64,000 bases of DNA from Montanilutibacter psychrotolerans (GCF_003719825.1 NZ_RIBS01000003.1:186001-250000); one strand, 5' to 3'. Shown: positions 18,151-27,440, numbered from the stretch's first letter. The notes: generated by a model not told the origin, from the letters alone. Numbers and translations are program-made.

Positions 18151-19400
18151 AGTGCCGCTTCTGTGCGACCACGCTCGGCGGAGACATCGCCGGTGCGGAC
18201 GATCGTCGCCACGTTTTCCTCGACCTGGGCACTGCGCCACCTTCCAACGCGTTCCTTGCCCCCGAGGCACTGACCGCCCCGGAATCCTGGTTCCCGCTGC
18301 GGTTGTACACCTGCCCGAACTGCCTGCTGGTGCAAGTCGACGAAGTGCAGTCGCACGCACAGCTGTTCTCGCCGGACTACGTGTACTTCTCGTCCTACTC
18401 GCGCTCGTGGCTTGAACATGCCGAACGCTACGTGGAGCGCGCGACCGAGCGACTGGGCCTGGGTGCCGACAGCCTCGTGGTCGAGATCGCCTCCAACGAC
18501 GGCTACCTGCTGCAGTACGTGGCCGCACGCGGCATTCCCTGCGTTGGCATCGAACCCACGGCGGGAACGGCCGAAGCGGCACGCGCGCGCGGCATCGACA
18601 CGATCGTCGAATTTTTCGGCCGCGAGTTCGCGGGGCGTTTCGTTTCCCAGCGCGGCCGCGCCGACCTGGTGGTGGCCAACAATGTGCTCGCCCACGTGCC
18701 CGACCTCAACGACTTCGTCGCCGGCATCGCCGTGGCGCTGACGCCACAGGGCGTGCTCACCGTCGAGTTTCCGCACCTGCAGCAGCTGGTCGCGCAGCAC
18801 CAGTTCGACACCGTCTACCACGAGCACTTTTCGTACTTCTCGCTGCACACCGTGTGCAAGGTGTTCGCCGCGCACGGGCTGCGCGTGTGGGATGTCGAAG
18901 TCCTGCCCACTCACGGTGGCTCACTGCGTGTCTGGGCCTCGCCCGAGGCCAGCGCACACCGCCAGACCGATGCCGTGGCACGGGTACTGGCGGGCGAAGC
19001 GGCCGCGGGCATGCTCGAGGCCGACTACTACCAGGGCTTCCAGGCCCGGGCAGACGAGGTCAAGGACGGCCTGCTGGAATTCCTGCTGCAGCAACGCCGT
19101 GCCGGCCGCAAGGTCGCCGGCTACGGCGCAGCGGCGAAGGGCAACACCCTGCTCAACTACGCCGGCGTGCGACGTGACCTGCTGCCGTACGTCGTCGACG
19201 CGTCGCCGCACAAGCAGGGACGTTTCCTGCCCGGCTCGCGCATTCCGGTCGTTGCCGAGCAGCACCTGCGGGACGATCGCCCCGACGTGGTGCTCATCCT
19301 GCCGTGGAACCTTCGTGAGGAGATCACCGCGCAACTGGCGTACATCCGCGAATGGGGTGGACGTTTCGCGACCGCGGTGCCTGCGATGGAGATCGATTGA
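18147..19400 (+). CDS. NDP-hexose C-methyltransferase
   Basis: The 417 residues fit the zinc-containing sugar C-methyltransferase family (TylC3/TcaB9 type), which adds a methyl group from S-adenosylmethionine to C3 of an NDP-4-keto-6-deoxy sugar. An N-terminal zinc site is seen as CRFC and CPNC (about residues 3-6 and 55-58). The SAM-binding motif is VVEIASNDGYLLQY. The C-terminal domain has GYGAAAKGNTLLNYAG, typical of this family. It starts in an ATGA overlap with the epimerase. The product would be a branched 6-deoxy sugar; its exact identity cannot be read from sequence. Confidence 0.85.
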   Translation: MKCRFCATTLGGDIAGADDRRHVFLDLGTAPPSNAFLAPEALTAPESWFPLRLYTCPNCLLVQVDEVQSHAQLFSPDYVYFSSYSRSWLEHAERYVERATERLGLGADSLVVEIASNDGYLLQYVAARGIPCVGIEPTAGTAEAARARGIDTIVEFFGREFAGRFVSQRGRADLVVANNVLAHVPDLNDFVAGIAVALTPQGVLTVEFPHLQQLVAQHQFDTVYHEHFSYFSLHTVCKVFAAHGLRVWDVEVLPTHGGSLRVWASPEASAHRQTDAVARVLAGEAAAGMLEADYYQGFQARADEVKDGLLEFLLQQRRAGRKVAGYGAAAKGNTLLNYAGVRRDLLPYVVDASPHKQGRFLPGSRIPVVAEQHLRDDRPDVVLILPWNLREEITAQLAYIREWGGRFATAVPAMEID

Positions 19401-20239
19401 CCGTGCGCGTCGCGGTGACCGGTGCCAGCGGCTTCATCGGCCGGCAGGTGGTGCGCGAACTCGTGGCGCGCGGTGCCGCCGTGGTCGCGGTGTCGCGCCG
19501 CCCGGACCCGCCGGTCAGCGACGCCGTGACACCGCTGGCGATGGACATCGCCGCGCCGGGCCAGGCCCCTTTCGAACGCCTGGGGCGCCCGGACGTGCTC
19601 CTGCATCTGGCCTGGGGAGGCTTGCCGAACTACCACTCCGCGCACCATCTCGACACCGAGTTCCCCGCCCACGCCGCCTTCCTCGATGCCTGCCTCGACG
19701 CCGGCCTGCAGCGGCTGGTCGTGGCCGGCACGTGCCTGGAATACGGGCTGCAATCTGGCGAACTTGACGAGGCCATGAGCGCCTCGCCCGTTACCGCCTA
19801 CGGCCAGGCCAAGGCCGCGTTGCACCAGCACCTGGTCGAACGCGGCCAGGACCGCGGGTTCGGACTTGCCTGGCTGCGGCTGTTCTATCTGTACGGGCCG
19901 GGCCAGGCAGCGAGTTCGCTTTACGCGCAACTGCGCGCCGCCGTCGCATCGAACGCCCGCACGTTCGACATGTCGAACGGCGACCAGGTGCGCGACTTCC
20001 TGCCCATCGAAACGGCTGCCGCGCATATCGCGGCGATCGCACTGGGGCATGCCGATGCAGGCACGGTCAACATCTGCAGCGGCCACCCGGCGACGGTCAC
20101 CGACACCGTTCGCGGCTGGCTGCGCGAGTGGGACGCCGACATCGCGCTGAACCGCGGCGTTTACGCCTATCCTGACTATGAACCCTTCGCGTTCTGGGGC
20201 AGCACGCGCCGGCTGCACTCTCTGCTGGAAACGACATGA
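19397..20239 (+). CDS. NAD(P)-dependent sugar epimerase/reductase (extended SDR)
   Basis: This 280-residue protein has the Rossmann motif VTGASGFIGRQVV at its N-terminus and a YGQAK active-site motif (TAYGQAKAALHQHL). In its operon it most plausibly reduces the 4-keto group of the CDP-sugar after epimerisation and C-methylation, but 4-epimerase activity is possible. The start is taken as TTG at 19397, which forms a TTGA overlap with the previous stop; GTG at 19403 is an alternative. It overlaps the next gene by four bases. Confidence 0.8.
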   Translation: MTVRVAVTGASGFIGRQVVRELVARGAAVVAVSRRPDPPVSDAVTPLAMDIAAPGQAPFERLGRPDVLLHLAWGGLPNYHSAHHLDTEFPAHAAFLDACLDAGLQRLVVAGTCLEYGLQSGELDEAMSASPVTAYGQAKAALHQHLVERGQDRGFGLAWLRLFYLYGPGQAASSLYAQLRAAVASNARTFDMSNGDQVRDFLPIETAAAHIAAIALGHADAGTVNICSGHPATVTDTVRGWLREWDADIALNRGVYAYPDYEPFAFWGSTRRLHSLLETT

Positions 20240-21306
20240 GCGAACGCGAACTGCTGCGGCTGCAAGGCTTGCCGGCATACCAGAACAAGATGTTCGAATC
20301 GGCTGCCGCCGCCATGGCCTGCCCACGTGGTGACGTCGCCCTGGTCCAGGACCTTGCCAGTGGCCGGGTGCACAACGCCGCGTTCGACCCGGACCGGCTG
20401 AGCTACGACGGCAGCTACCAGAACGAGCAAGGGCACTCGCCGGCGTTCCAGGCGCATGTCTCGGAAGTGCTGGCCACCATCGGCCGCCATTTCGGTGCCA
20501 TGGACATCCTCGAGATCGGTTGCGGCAAAGGCGCCTTCCTCGACCTGTTGCGGGCTGCCGGGCATGACGCCCGCGGCATCGACCCGGCGTACGAAGGCGA
20601 CTCGGAACACATCATCCGCCGTCACTTCGAACCCGGGATCGGCGTGCGGGGCGATGCAATCGTGATGCGCCATGTGCTCGAGCACATTCCGGCGCCGATG
20701 CGGTTCCTGGAATCGGTGCGGGACGCCAACGGCGGTTCCGGACGCATCTACATCGAAGTGCCGTGCCTTGAGTGGATCCTGCAGCGGCGTGCCTGGTTCG
20801 ACGTGTTCTATGAGCACGTGAACTATTTCCGTCGCGCCGATTTCGCGCGCATGTTCGGCAGCGTGCTCGAGTCGGGCAGCCTGTTCGGAGGCCAATACAT
20901 CTATGTGGTGGCCGAGCTGGACTCCCTGCGCGACCCGGCCGCTCCCGGGCTGGGCGCACCGCCGCCGGTGACGTTGCCCGCGGGGTTCTTCGCCAGTCTG
21001 GATCGGTGCGCTCAGGCCACGCGCCCCGGTGCGCGCAGCGCGGTCTGGGGCGCCGCCGCCAAGGGTGTGATGTTCACCCATCACATGCAGGCACGCGGCC
21101 TGGCCCCGGCGCTGGCGATCGACATCAATCCGGCCAAGCAGGGCCGCCACCTCGCCGGCAGCGGCCTGCCCGTCCTGGCACCGCACGAGGCGCTGAAGTT
21201 GCTCGGTGACGCACCCGACGTGTTCGTGATGAACTCCAACTACCTTTCCGAGATCCGGGCGATGGGCGGCCCGGGTCCCAACTACATTGCCGTGGACCAG
21301 ACATGA
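20236..21306 (+). CDS. Class I SAM-dependent methyltransferase, sugar-type, with C-terminal Methyltransf_14-like domain
   Basis: The 356-residue protein has a SAM-binding core (ILEIGCGKGAFLDLLRAAG) and the conserved VMRHVLEHIPAP segment. The C-terminal part (VWGAAAKGVMFTHHM, then AIDINPAKQGRHLAGSGLPV) matches the C-terminal half of the C-methyltransferase two genes upstream, but the N-terminal zinc cysteines are absent. The N-terminal block ending in HNAAFDPDRLSYDGSYQNEQG is characteristic of a subfamily found in surface-glycan clusters. The methylated atom is unknown. It has ATGA overlaps at both ends. Confidence 0.78.
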   Translation: MSERELLRLQGLPAYQNKMFESAAAAMACPRGDVALVQDLASGRVHNAAFDPDRLSYDGSYQNEQGHSPAFQAHVSEVLATIGRHFGAMDILEIGCGKGAFLDLLRAAGHDARGIDPAYEGDSEHIIRRHFEPGIGVRGDAIVMRHVLEHIPAPMRFLESVRDANGGSGRIYIEVPCLEWILQRRAWFDVFYEHVNYFRRADFARMFGSVLESGSLFGGQYIYVVAELDSLRDPAAPGLGAPPPVTLPAGFFASLDRCAQATRPGARSAVWGAAAKGVMFTHHMQARGLAPALAIDINPAKQGRHLAGSGLPVLAPHEALKLLGDAPDVFVMNSNYLSEIRAMGGPGPNYIAVDQT

Positions 21307-22106
21307 GCGACTTCCAGGAAGAAACCCGGCAACGACTGCGCGACGTGCGTGGCAACCAGCGCCTGCTCGCGGACGCGCGGGCGTTCACCGAGTCGTCGGT
21401 GGAGGCGAAGTACTCGTACAACTTCACCTGGCAGGGCCGGCCGATCATCCAGTACCCGCAGGACATCGTGGCGATGCAGGAACTCGTCTGGGCAACGCGC
21501 CCGGACCTGATCATCGAAACCGGCATCGCCCACGGTGGATCGCTGGTGCTGAGCGCCTCGCTGCTGGCGATGCTCGATTACACCGATGCGCTGGCCAGCG
21601 GCGAAACGCTCGACCCGCGCGCGCCACGGCGACGCGTACTGGGCGTCGATATCGACATCCGTGCGCACAACCGCGAGGCGATCCTTGCCCATCCGATGGC
21701 TGGTCGCATCGACATGCTGCAGGGGTCTTCGGTGGCTCCGGACATCGTCGCCCAGGTCGCGCAGGCAGCGCAGCGCCATGAGCGCGTGATGGTCTGTCTC
21801 GACTCCAACCACAGCCACGAACACGTGCTCGCCGAGCTGGAGGCCTACGCTCCACTGGTGACGCGCGGTTGTTACTGCGTGGTGTTCGACACGGTCGTCG
21901 AGGACCTGCCGGCATCCCAGTACCCGGACCGCAACTGGGGCCCGGGCGACAACCCCAGGACGGCGGTTCGCGAGTACCTCCGGCGACTGGGCGACGAAGG
22001 GCGCACGGCCGCCGATGGCGCCGCGCTCGACCTCGAGGTCGACACCGATCTCGAAAGCAAGCTCCTGGTCACCGTGGCCCCCGGCGGCTACCTCAGGCGC
22101 GCGTAA
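21303..22106 (+). CDS. CmcI-like protein (cephalosporin hydroxylase / rhamnosyl O-methyltransferase family)
   Basis: The 267 residues match the CmcI family, a SAM-binding fold named after a cephalosporin-modifying protein but often a sugar O-methyltransferase in glycan clusters. Visible landmarks are TWQGRPIIQYPQD, the SAM-site region IIETGIAHGGSLVLSA, GVDIDIRAHN and the metal-site region CLDSNHSHEHVLAEL. In this operon O-methylation of a sugar is the likelier role. It overlaps the previous gene by ATGA and is followed by a 63-base gap. Confidence 0.8.
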   Translation: MSDFQEETRQRLRDVRGNQRLLADARAFTESSVEAKYSYNFTWQGRPIIQYPQDIVAMQELVWATRPDLIIETGIAHGGSLVLSASLLAMLDYTDALASGETLDPRAPRRRVLGVDIDIRAHNREAILAHPMAGRIDMLQGSSVAPDIVAQVAQAAQRHERVMVCLDSNHSHEHVLAELEAYAPLVTRGCYCVVFDTVVEDLPASQYPDRNWGPGDNPRTAVREYLRRLGDEGRTAADGAALDLEVDTDLESKLLVTVAPGGYLRRA

Positions 22107-22169
22107 CCGCGCCATCGCGCATCACCGGCCAACCCAACGCGACACGCAAAGCACCCAAGGGCACGCTCC

Positions 22170-23042
22170 ATGATCGGCATCCATCTGAACCACGAGCTCG
22201 ACTGCAGCGAGCGCCGGCGCCTCGTTTTCAACGGCGACCTGCTGCTGTACAGCCGCAACGCGGCGACTGCCGCGCTCGCCGACCACGCCATCTCCCTGGC
22301 CAGCGAGGCGTTCGCCCCGATGGACCCGCAGTTCGCACAGGAAGAGCTGTCGGTGGCCGCGTTCATCGAACGCGCCGGGCCGCTGAAGTCACGCTTCACC
22401 AACGACCTGCGCACCAAGGAACTGGTGCGCGACGTGCTCGTTGCCTTCGGCTGCGACCTCGACGAAACCTACTTCGACGTACCGCGCCTGCGCCTGGTGC
22501 CGCACGGCGACTACCTAAGCTCCGGCGTCAGCTATGCGTACAAGGCGCACCGCGACATCTGGTACGCAAGTCCCACCGCGCAGGTGAACTGGTGGCTGCC
22601 GGCATTCGCGGTGACCACCGAACGGGCGATGTCGTTCTTCCCCGAGTACTGGTCCAAAGCCGTGCCCAACAGTTCGTCCGAGTTCGACTACGACGAGTGG
22701 TGCCGTGTTGGCCGCCAACTCGCCACCAGCCAGGTGGACAAGGACACCCGCAAGCACCCGCTGCCGGCCGATCCGATCAGTACCGAGAGCGAACTGCGCA
22801 TCGCCAGCACCAAGGGCGACGTGATCATGTTCTCCGCCGCGCACCTGCACGCCACGGCGGCAAACCGTTCGGGTCGCACGCGCTTCAGCATCGATTTCCG
22901 CACGCTCAACCGTTCCGACATCGAACAGGGCCGCGGCGCGCCCAACGTGGACAGCCGACCCAGCGGCAGCACCATTGGCGACTTCATCCGTGCGCGCGAC
23001 TTCGCGCCGATCCAGATCCCTTCCGCCTGGCAGCAGCCGTAA
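22170..23042 (+). CDS. Fe(II)/2-oxoglutarate-dependent oxygenase-like protein
   Basis: The 290-residue protein has the features of a non-haem iron oxygenase. HxD is His127-Arg128-Asp129 in YKAHRDIWY. The distal histidine is His225 or His227 (SAAHLHATA), and Arg238 (SGRTRFSIDFR) could bind 2-oxoglutarate. It resembles the phytanoyl-CoA-dioxygenase superfamily only in these motifs. Between sugar methyltransferases it might hydroxylate or oxidise a sugar or acyl substituent; this is inference. AAGG lies upstream of the ATG. Confidence 0.65.
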   Translation: MIGIHLNHELDCSERRRLVFNGDLLLYSRNAATAALADHAISLASEAFAPMDPQFAQEELSVAAFIERAGPLKSRFTNDLRTKELVRDVLVAFGCDLDETYFDVPRLRLVPHGDYLSSGVSYAYKAHRDIWYASPTAQVNWWLPAFAVTTERAMSFFPEYWSKAVPNSSSEFDYDEWCRVGRQLATSQVDKDTRKHPLPADPISTESELRIASTKGDVIMFSAAHLHATAANRSGRTRFSIDFRTLNRSDIEQGRGAPNVDSRPSGSTIGDFIRARDFAPIQIPSAWQQP

Positions 23043-23054
23043 CCGAGGCCTCCC

Positions 23055-23873
23055 GTGACCGACACGACCGAAAACAGCACCACCCCCGGAAACGGCGACA
23101 TATCGCCCACCATGCACGACCCGCGGACGCAGGCCCGCTTCGACCTCACCTCGCGTGAGGCACTCGAGGAGTACTTCACCAACAGCCCGGGATCGGCCAC
23201 CGAGAAGCTCGAGAACTTCGCCAAGTACGTGCCGCGGCAGAACCTCGCGCGCTTCCTGGCCAGGTACGAGATCTTCAAGCTGATCAAGGACGTGCAGGGC
23301 TCGATCGTCGAGTGCGGCGTGCTGTTCGGCGGCGGCCTGATGAGTTTCGCCAAGCTCAGCGCGATCCTGGAGCCGTACAACTTCCAGCGCCGGGTGATCG
23401 GCTTCGACACGTTCACCGGCTTCCCCGACATCGATGCGGCCGACCTGAAGGGCAAGCCTGAGCGAAAGTCCGCGCACCTCAAGCAGCACGGTTTCGCGGC
23501 CGACGGCGCCTACGAGGACCTGCTGCGCGCGGTCGAGCTGTTCGACATCAGCAGGTTCCTCAACCACTTCCCCAAGGTCGAAGTCGTGCCGGGAGATTTC
23601 GCCCAGACGGCTCCGAAGTACCTGCAGGACTACCCGCACCTGGTCGTAAGCTGCCTCTACCTCGACTTCGACATCTACCAACCCACCCGAATCGCACTCG
23701 AGCAGTTCCTGCCGCGCATGCCGAAGGGTTCGGTGCTGGTGTTCGACGAACTCAACGAGGAAGCGTTCCCCGGCGAGACCATTGCCGTGATGGAGATGCT
23801 CGACCTCAACAAGCTCCGCGTGCGCCGGTTTGATTTCGAACCACGTATTTCCTACGCCGTCATTGGCGATTGA
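23055..23873 (+). CDS. TylF/MycF-family O-methyltransferase
   Basis: The 272 residues match the macrocin O-methyltransferase family, metal-dependent SAM enzymes that methylate sugar hydroxyls. Seen are the SAM-binding region IVECGVLFGGGLMSFAKL, the IGFDTFTGFPD block, and the acidic metal site in CLYLDFDIYQPT and VLVFDELNEEAFPGE. The start is GTG at 23055, 12 bases after the oxygenase stop. The substrate is presumably a sugar of the island glycan. Confidence 0.85.
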   Translation: MTDTTENSTTPGNGDISPTMHDPRTQARFDLTSREALEEYFTNSPGSATEKLENFAKYVPRQNLARFLARYEIFKLIKDVQGSIVECGVLFGGGLMSFAKLSAILEPYNFQRRVIGFDTFTGFPDIDAADLKGKPERKSAHLKQHGFAADGAYEDLLRAVELFDISRFLNHFPKVEVVPGDFAQTAPKYLQDYPHLVVSCLYLDFDIYQPTRIALEQFLPRMPKGSVLVFDELNEEAFPGETIAVMEMLDLNKLRVRRFDFEPRISYAVIGD

Positions 23874-23901
23874 TCGAAACCACGGACACAAGAGAAGACG
23901 C

Positions 23902-24669
23902 ATGGGAACCGACCGCGACTGGGAGAACTGGGGCCGCAACGATCCTTACTTCGGCGTGATCAGCGACGAGTCCTTCCGCGCCGAGCGGATGACCGACCAG
24001 GCGCGGGCCGCCTTTTTCCGGATGGGCGACGAGCACGTCGAGCGACTGCTGGCCACCATCGGCGAACGCTTCCAGCCGGGCTTCCGGCCGGAAGCGTCGC
24101 TGGACTTCGGATGCGGCGTCGGGCGTCTGCTGATTCCCTTGGCACGACAGAGCGATCGCGCCACCGGCGTGGATATCTCGCCGGCGATGCTTGCCGAAGC
24201 GCGACGCAACTGCGAACTGATGGGCATCGACAACGTCGAGCTGATCGGGTCCGACGATGGGCTCAGCCAGGCGCGGGGCGAGTACGACCTTGTGCACTCG
24301 CACATCGTGTTCGCGCACATCGACCCTCGGCGTGGCCACCGGCTGATCGAGGCGATGGCGTCCAAGGTGCGCCCGCACGGATACATCGCCGTGCAGGTGC
24401 TCTATGCCTGCACCGCCCCACGGTGGATTCGCGCGCTGGTCAAACTGCGTTACCGGTTCCCGCTACTGAATGCGGTGCGAAACATCCTGCGCGGACGACC
24501 GGCAGGTGAGCCGCCGATGCAGTTGCACGTCTACGACCTGCCGACCATTCTGCGCACGTTGAACCGGCTCGGCTTTGGCGAGGCATTGCTGATCACCGAC
24601 AAGTTCAGCAACGGCGAGTTCGACTCGGTGGTGCTCGTCGCCCGGCGCGGCGCGGCGTCCGGCGACTAG
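23902..24669 (+). CDS. Class I SAM-dependent methyltransferase
   Basis: The 255-residue protein has a clear SAM-binding core: LDFGCGVGRLLIPLARQ (motif I), TGVDISPAMLAEARRNCE, and YDLVHSHIVFAHI. The substrate cannot be predicted; its location between the TylF-like gene and the flippase implies a role in glycan decoration. The ATG at 23902 follows AGAAGACGC and lies 28 bases after the previous stop. Confidence 0.82.
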   Translation: MGTDRDWENWGRNDPYFGVISDESFRAERMTDQARAAFFRMGDEHVERLLATIGERFQPGFRPEASLDFGCGVGRLLIPLARQSDRATGVDISPAMLAEARRNCELMGIDNVELIGSDDGLSQARGEYDLVHSHIVFAHIDPRRGHRLIEAMASKVRPHGYIAVQVLYACTAPRWIRALVKLRYRFPLLNAVRNILRGRPAGEPPMQLHVYDLPTILRTLNRLGFGEALLITDKFSNGEFDSVVLVARRGAASGD

Positions 24670-24688
24670 CGGCACGGCGCCTCCGCCA

Positions 24689-26197
24689 ATGGCGCGCCTG
24701 CGCAACAGTGTCCTGGCGAACTACGCGGGGCAGGCCTGGGTCGGGCTGATGGGCATCGTGTTCGTGCCGGCCTACCTGCGCGAACTCGGCGCCGAACGGT
24801 TCGGGCTGGTGGCCTTCATGCTCAGCCTGCAGGCGATCTCGCTGCTGCTGGACATGGGCGCTGGCGTGTTCCTCGGACGCGAACTGGCGCAACGCAACCA
24901 TGATCCGCAACGCCGAGGCAGCATCCGGCAACTGGTCCGCAGCTTCGAGTGGCTGATGTGGCCAATGGCGCTGACGATCTTCGTGGCGTTGTATGCCGGC
25001 AGCACGGCGATCGCCAGCGACTGGCTCGAACCCACGCAACTCGGTCCTGCCCAGACGACATCCGCGATCCAGCTCATGGGGCTGGTGGTGGCGCTGCTGT
25101 GGCCAACCAGTTTCTATGCGGCGTCCCTGTCCGGCCTTGAGCAACAGCCGCGGCTCAACGTGCTGGTCGCGGTGTTCGCCACATTGCGCTTCGCTGGCGT
25201 GCTGCCGGTGTTGTACTGGACCGATACGGGCCTGGCGGGATTCCTGTGGTGGCACGCCATCGTCGCGGCCGCACAAACCCTGTGCAGCGCGGCATTGCTG
25301 TGGCGCCTGCTGCCGCCAGCGGCAGGTCCTGTGCGCATGAACTGGCACGAGCTGCTGGACGCAAGGCGTTTCGCGTTTGGTGTGTTTGGTGTCACTGCAT
25401 TGGGATTGCTGCTTGGGCAGATGGACCGGTTCACGCTTTCCGCCCTGCGCCCGCTCGCCGAGTTTGGCCAGTACGCCGTCGCCATCACCATCAGCGCCGG
25501 ACTGGGCAGGCTCGTGCAGCCGATGTTCAATGCGATCTATCCGCGCCTGAGCCGCTTCGCGGCCGAGGGGGATCAGGCAGGGATCTCGGATCTCTACCAC
25601 CTGGCCAGTCAGATCGTCGCCGTGGTGGTGGCCGCCATTGCCGCCATCATCTGCGTGCATGCCCAGTCGGTCCTGCTGCTGTGGACTGGCGATGCGGCGC
25701 TTGCAGCCGTGGCCGCACTGCCGTTGAGCCTGCTGTTCGCGGGCGCGGCGATGAACGGCCTGCTGAACATTCCGTTCGCGCTGCAGCTGGCGCATGGCTG
25801 GACCGGGTTGGCAGCCACGGGCAACCTCATCGCGGTCGTGGTGGGGGCGCCGCTGTACGTCGTGGCGATCAACCGCTTCGGGATGGTCGGCGCGGCTGGT
25901 GTTTCGCTGGCAATCAACTTCGCCTGGCTGGCGCTCGGCCTGCCCCTGATGCATCGACGCCTGCTGCGCGGCGAACTGACCGGCTGGTACCTGCGTAGCG
26001 TGATGCCCCCCCTGTTGGCGGCCATGGCGGTATCGCTGCTGGCCCGGCTGCTATGGCCAGCCGTCGAACGGAACTGGGCAGGTGCCAGCTGGTTGGCCGC
26101 CGTCGCCATGCTGTCGCTGCTGGCCGCGGCAATCGCCACCCCCGGTCCACGGGCGCTCCTGCACCGACACGTCTGGCAACGAATCACGCGACGCTGA
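24689..26197 (+). CDS. wzx: Oligosaccharide flippase (Wzx/MATE-like)
   Basis: The 502-residue protein has about 12-14 predicted membrane helices and the typical N-terminus of polysaccharide flippases (LANYAGQAWVGLMGIVFVPAYLRELGAERFGLVAF). It would move a lipid-linked oligosaccharide to the periplasmic side of the inner membrane. It is the last gene of the ten-gene operon, 19 bases after the methyltransferase, and is convergent with the next gene. Its presence implies that the glycan is built en bloc on a lipid carrier. Confidence 0.85.
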   Translation: MARLRNSVLANYAGQAWVGLMGIVFVPAYLRELGAERFGLVAFMLSLQAISLLLDMGAGVFLGRELAQRNHDPQRRGSIRQLVRSFEWLMWPMALTIFVALYAGSTAIASDWLEPTQLGPAQTTSAIQLMGLVVALLWPTSFYAASLSGLEQQPRLNVLVAVFATLRFAGVLPVLYWTDTGLAGFLWWHAIVAAAQTLCSAALLWRLLPPAAGPVRMNWHELLDARRFAFGVFGVTALGLLLGQMDRFTLSALRPLAEFGQYAVAITISAGLGRLVQPMFNAIYPRLSRFAAEGDQAGISDLYHLASQIVAVVVAAIAAIICVHAQSVLLLWTGDAALAAVAALPLSLLFAGAAMNGLLNIPFALQLAHGWTGLAATGNLIAVVVGAPLYVVAINRFGMVGAAGVSLAINFAWLALGLPLMHRRLLRGELTGWYLRSVMPPLLAAMAVSLLARLLWPAVERNWAGASWLAAVAMLSLLAAAIATPGPRALLHRHVWQRITRR

Positions 26198-26289
26198 AGG
26201 GGCTGGATCGGGTTCGGTGTTGGGTCCGCCTGAGCCAAGCCGGCCGTTGCAAGCCGTCCGGCGCGTGGCCGGCGCTGGGTCAGTCAGCG

Positions 26290-27330
26290 CTATGGATCCC
26301 GTAACAGGTGGCCGTAGCGCTGCTGCAATCCGCCGCGTGAAGCCACGATCCGCATCTCGGCCTTGCGATAACCCCACGACAGCGCTGACTGGACTCCCGG
26401 GATGTGTTCGCATGCACCCGCCAATGCCCTCAACGCCATGGCCGGCAGGCGCCTGGAGCAATCCCGCGCCAACGCGGTGGCCGCCTCGCGCGCAAAATCG
26501 CGGCGTCCCGCTGCCAGCGCATGCACGCCGCGTCGAAACAGCATCCTGCGGGCATCGGCCTTCAGCGCGGCCAGCAGGCGGTCGCGATCCGCGTCGGTCA
26601 GGCCTTCGTAGCGGGGCACCTTCTGGAACATCCGCAGCCAGCCAGGCCAGAACGCCGCCATCGGTTGGGTGGCGCTGATCGAAGACGCATTGAGGGTGAA
26701 CACCGCCACAGGAACACGCTCGACGACGAACGGGAAACGAGCGGCAAGTCGAAGCGTGTAGTCCAGGTCCGAGGGGCCCAGGGTTTCCGGATCCAGGAAA
26801 TCGAGCTGTTCGAGCACTTCGCGCCGGAACACGATGCCGATCCACGTCGGGGCCATCCCGGCGGTCATCGCCATCGCCCCCTCGGGCTGCAGGTACATGC
26901 CGTCGCGCGGCCAGCGGTCCATGCGTGCATCCCAGATGCGGCCATCGGCGTCGACGTTGAGCGTGGTGCCCACCCAGAACATCGCCCGAGGGTTGGCAGC
27001 CAGCCCCGCCAGAGCACGCTGGTAGAACTGGGGAAGCAGGTAGTCGTCGTCGGACAGCAACGAGAAGAAGGGTGTCTGGATGTCGCGCACGCCAAACGCA
27101 AAATTGGCGACGGCGCCGACATTCTGCGGGTGACAGTGATACGCGACCTGCGGGTGCTCTGCCGCCAACCCTGCTACCACCTCGCGGGTGCCATCGCCGG
27201 ACGCGTTGTCGCAAACCCGCACGCACACCTCGACACCGTCCTGCTCGATCGCGCTCAGGATCGCCCGCCGGAGCAACTGCGGCCGGCGATAGGTGGGAAT
27301 GACGGTGGTCAGCAGTGGCGACGTGGGCAT
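26290..27330 (-). CDS. Family 2 glycosyltransferase
   Basis: The 346 residues form a GT-A enzyme: N-terminal LLTTVIPTYRRPQLLRRAI, then DNASGDGTREVV and the metal/nucleotide-sugar motif SDDDY. It should add one sugar to a lipid-linked glycan on the cytoplasmic face. The ATG at 27330 is chosen because the family alignment begins at SPLLTTVIPTY; the reading frame remains open further upstream to an ATG at 27420. It stands alone on the minus strand, convergent with wzx and divergent from the next gene. Confidence 0.88.
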   Translation of the reverse strand: MPTSPLLTTVIPTYRRPQLLRRAILSAIEQDGVEVCVRVCDNASGDGTREVVAGLAAEHPQVAYHCHPQNVGAVANFAFGVRDIQTPFFSLLSDDDYLLPQFYQRALAGLAANPRAMFWVGTTLNVDADGRIWDARMDRWPRDGMYLQPEGAMAMTAGMAPTWIGIVFRREVLEQLDFLDPETLGPSDLDYTLRLAARFPFVVERVPVAVFTLNASSISATQPMAAFWPGWLRMFQKVPRYEGLTDADRDRLLAALKADARRMLFRRGVHALAAGRRDFAREAATALARDCSRRLPAMALRALAGACEHIPGVQSALSWGYRKAEMRIVASRGGLQQRYGHLLRDP

Positions 27331-27440
27331 GGCGGCGATGCTACTGAGCCTGTGCGTTGCCGGCCAGCGGCATTGCGGTTGCTTGCCGGATGGGGTGGCG
27401 CGTCGATAGGCTTGCCGCACTGTCCCACCTGACTCCCGGC

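Noticed and set aside
20236-21306. Possible second sugar C-methyltransferase
   Set aside because: The C-terminal domain is shared with the real C-methyltransferase, but the N-terminal zinc cysteines are absent, so only a general sugar methyltransferase is claimed.
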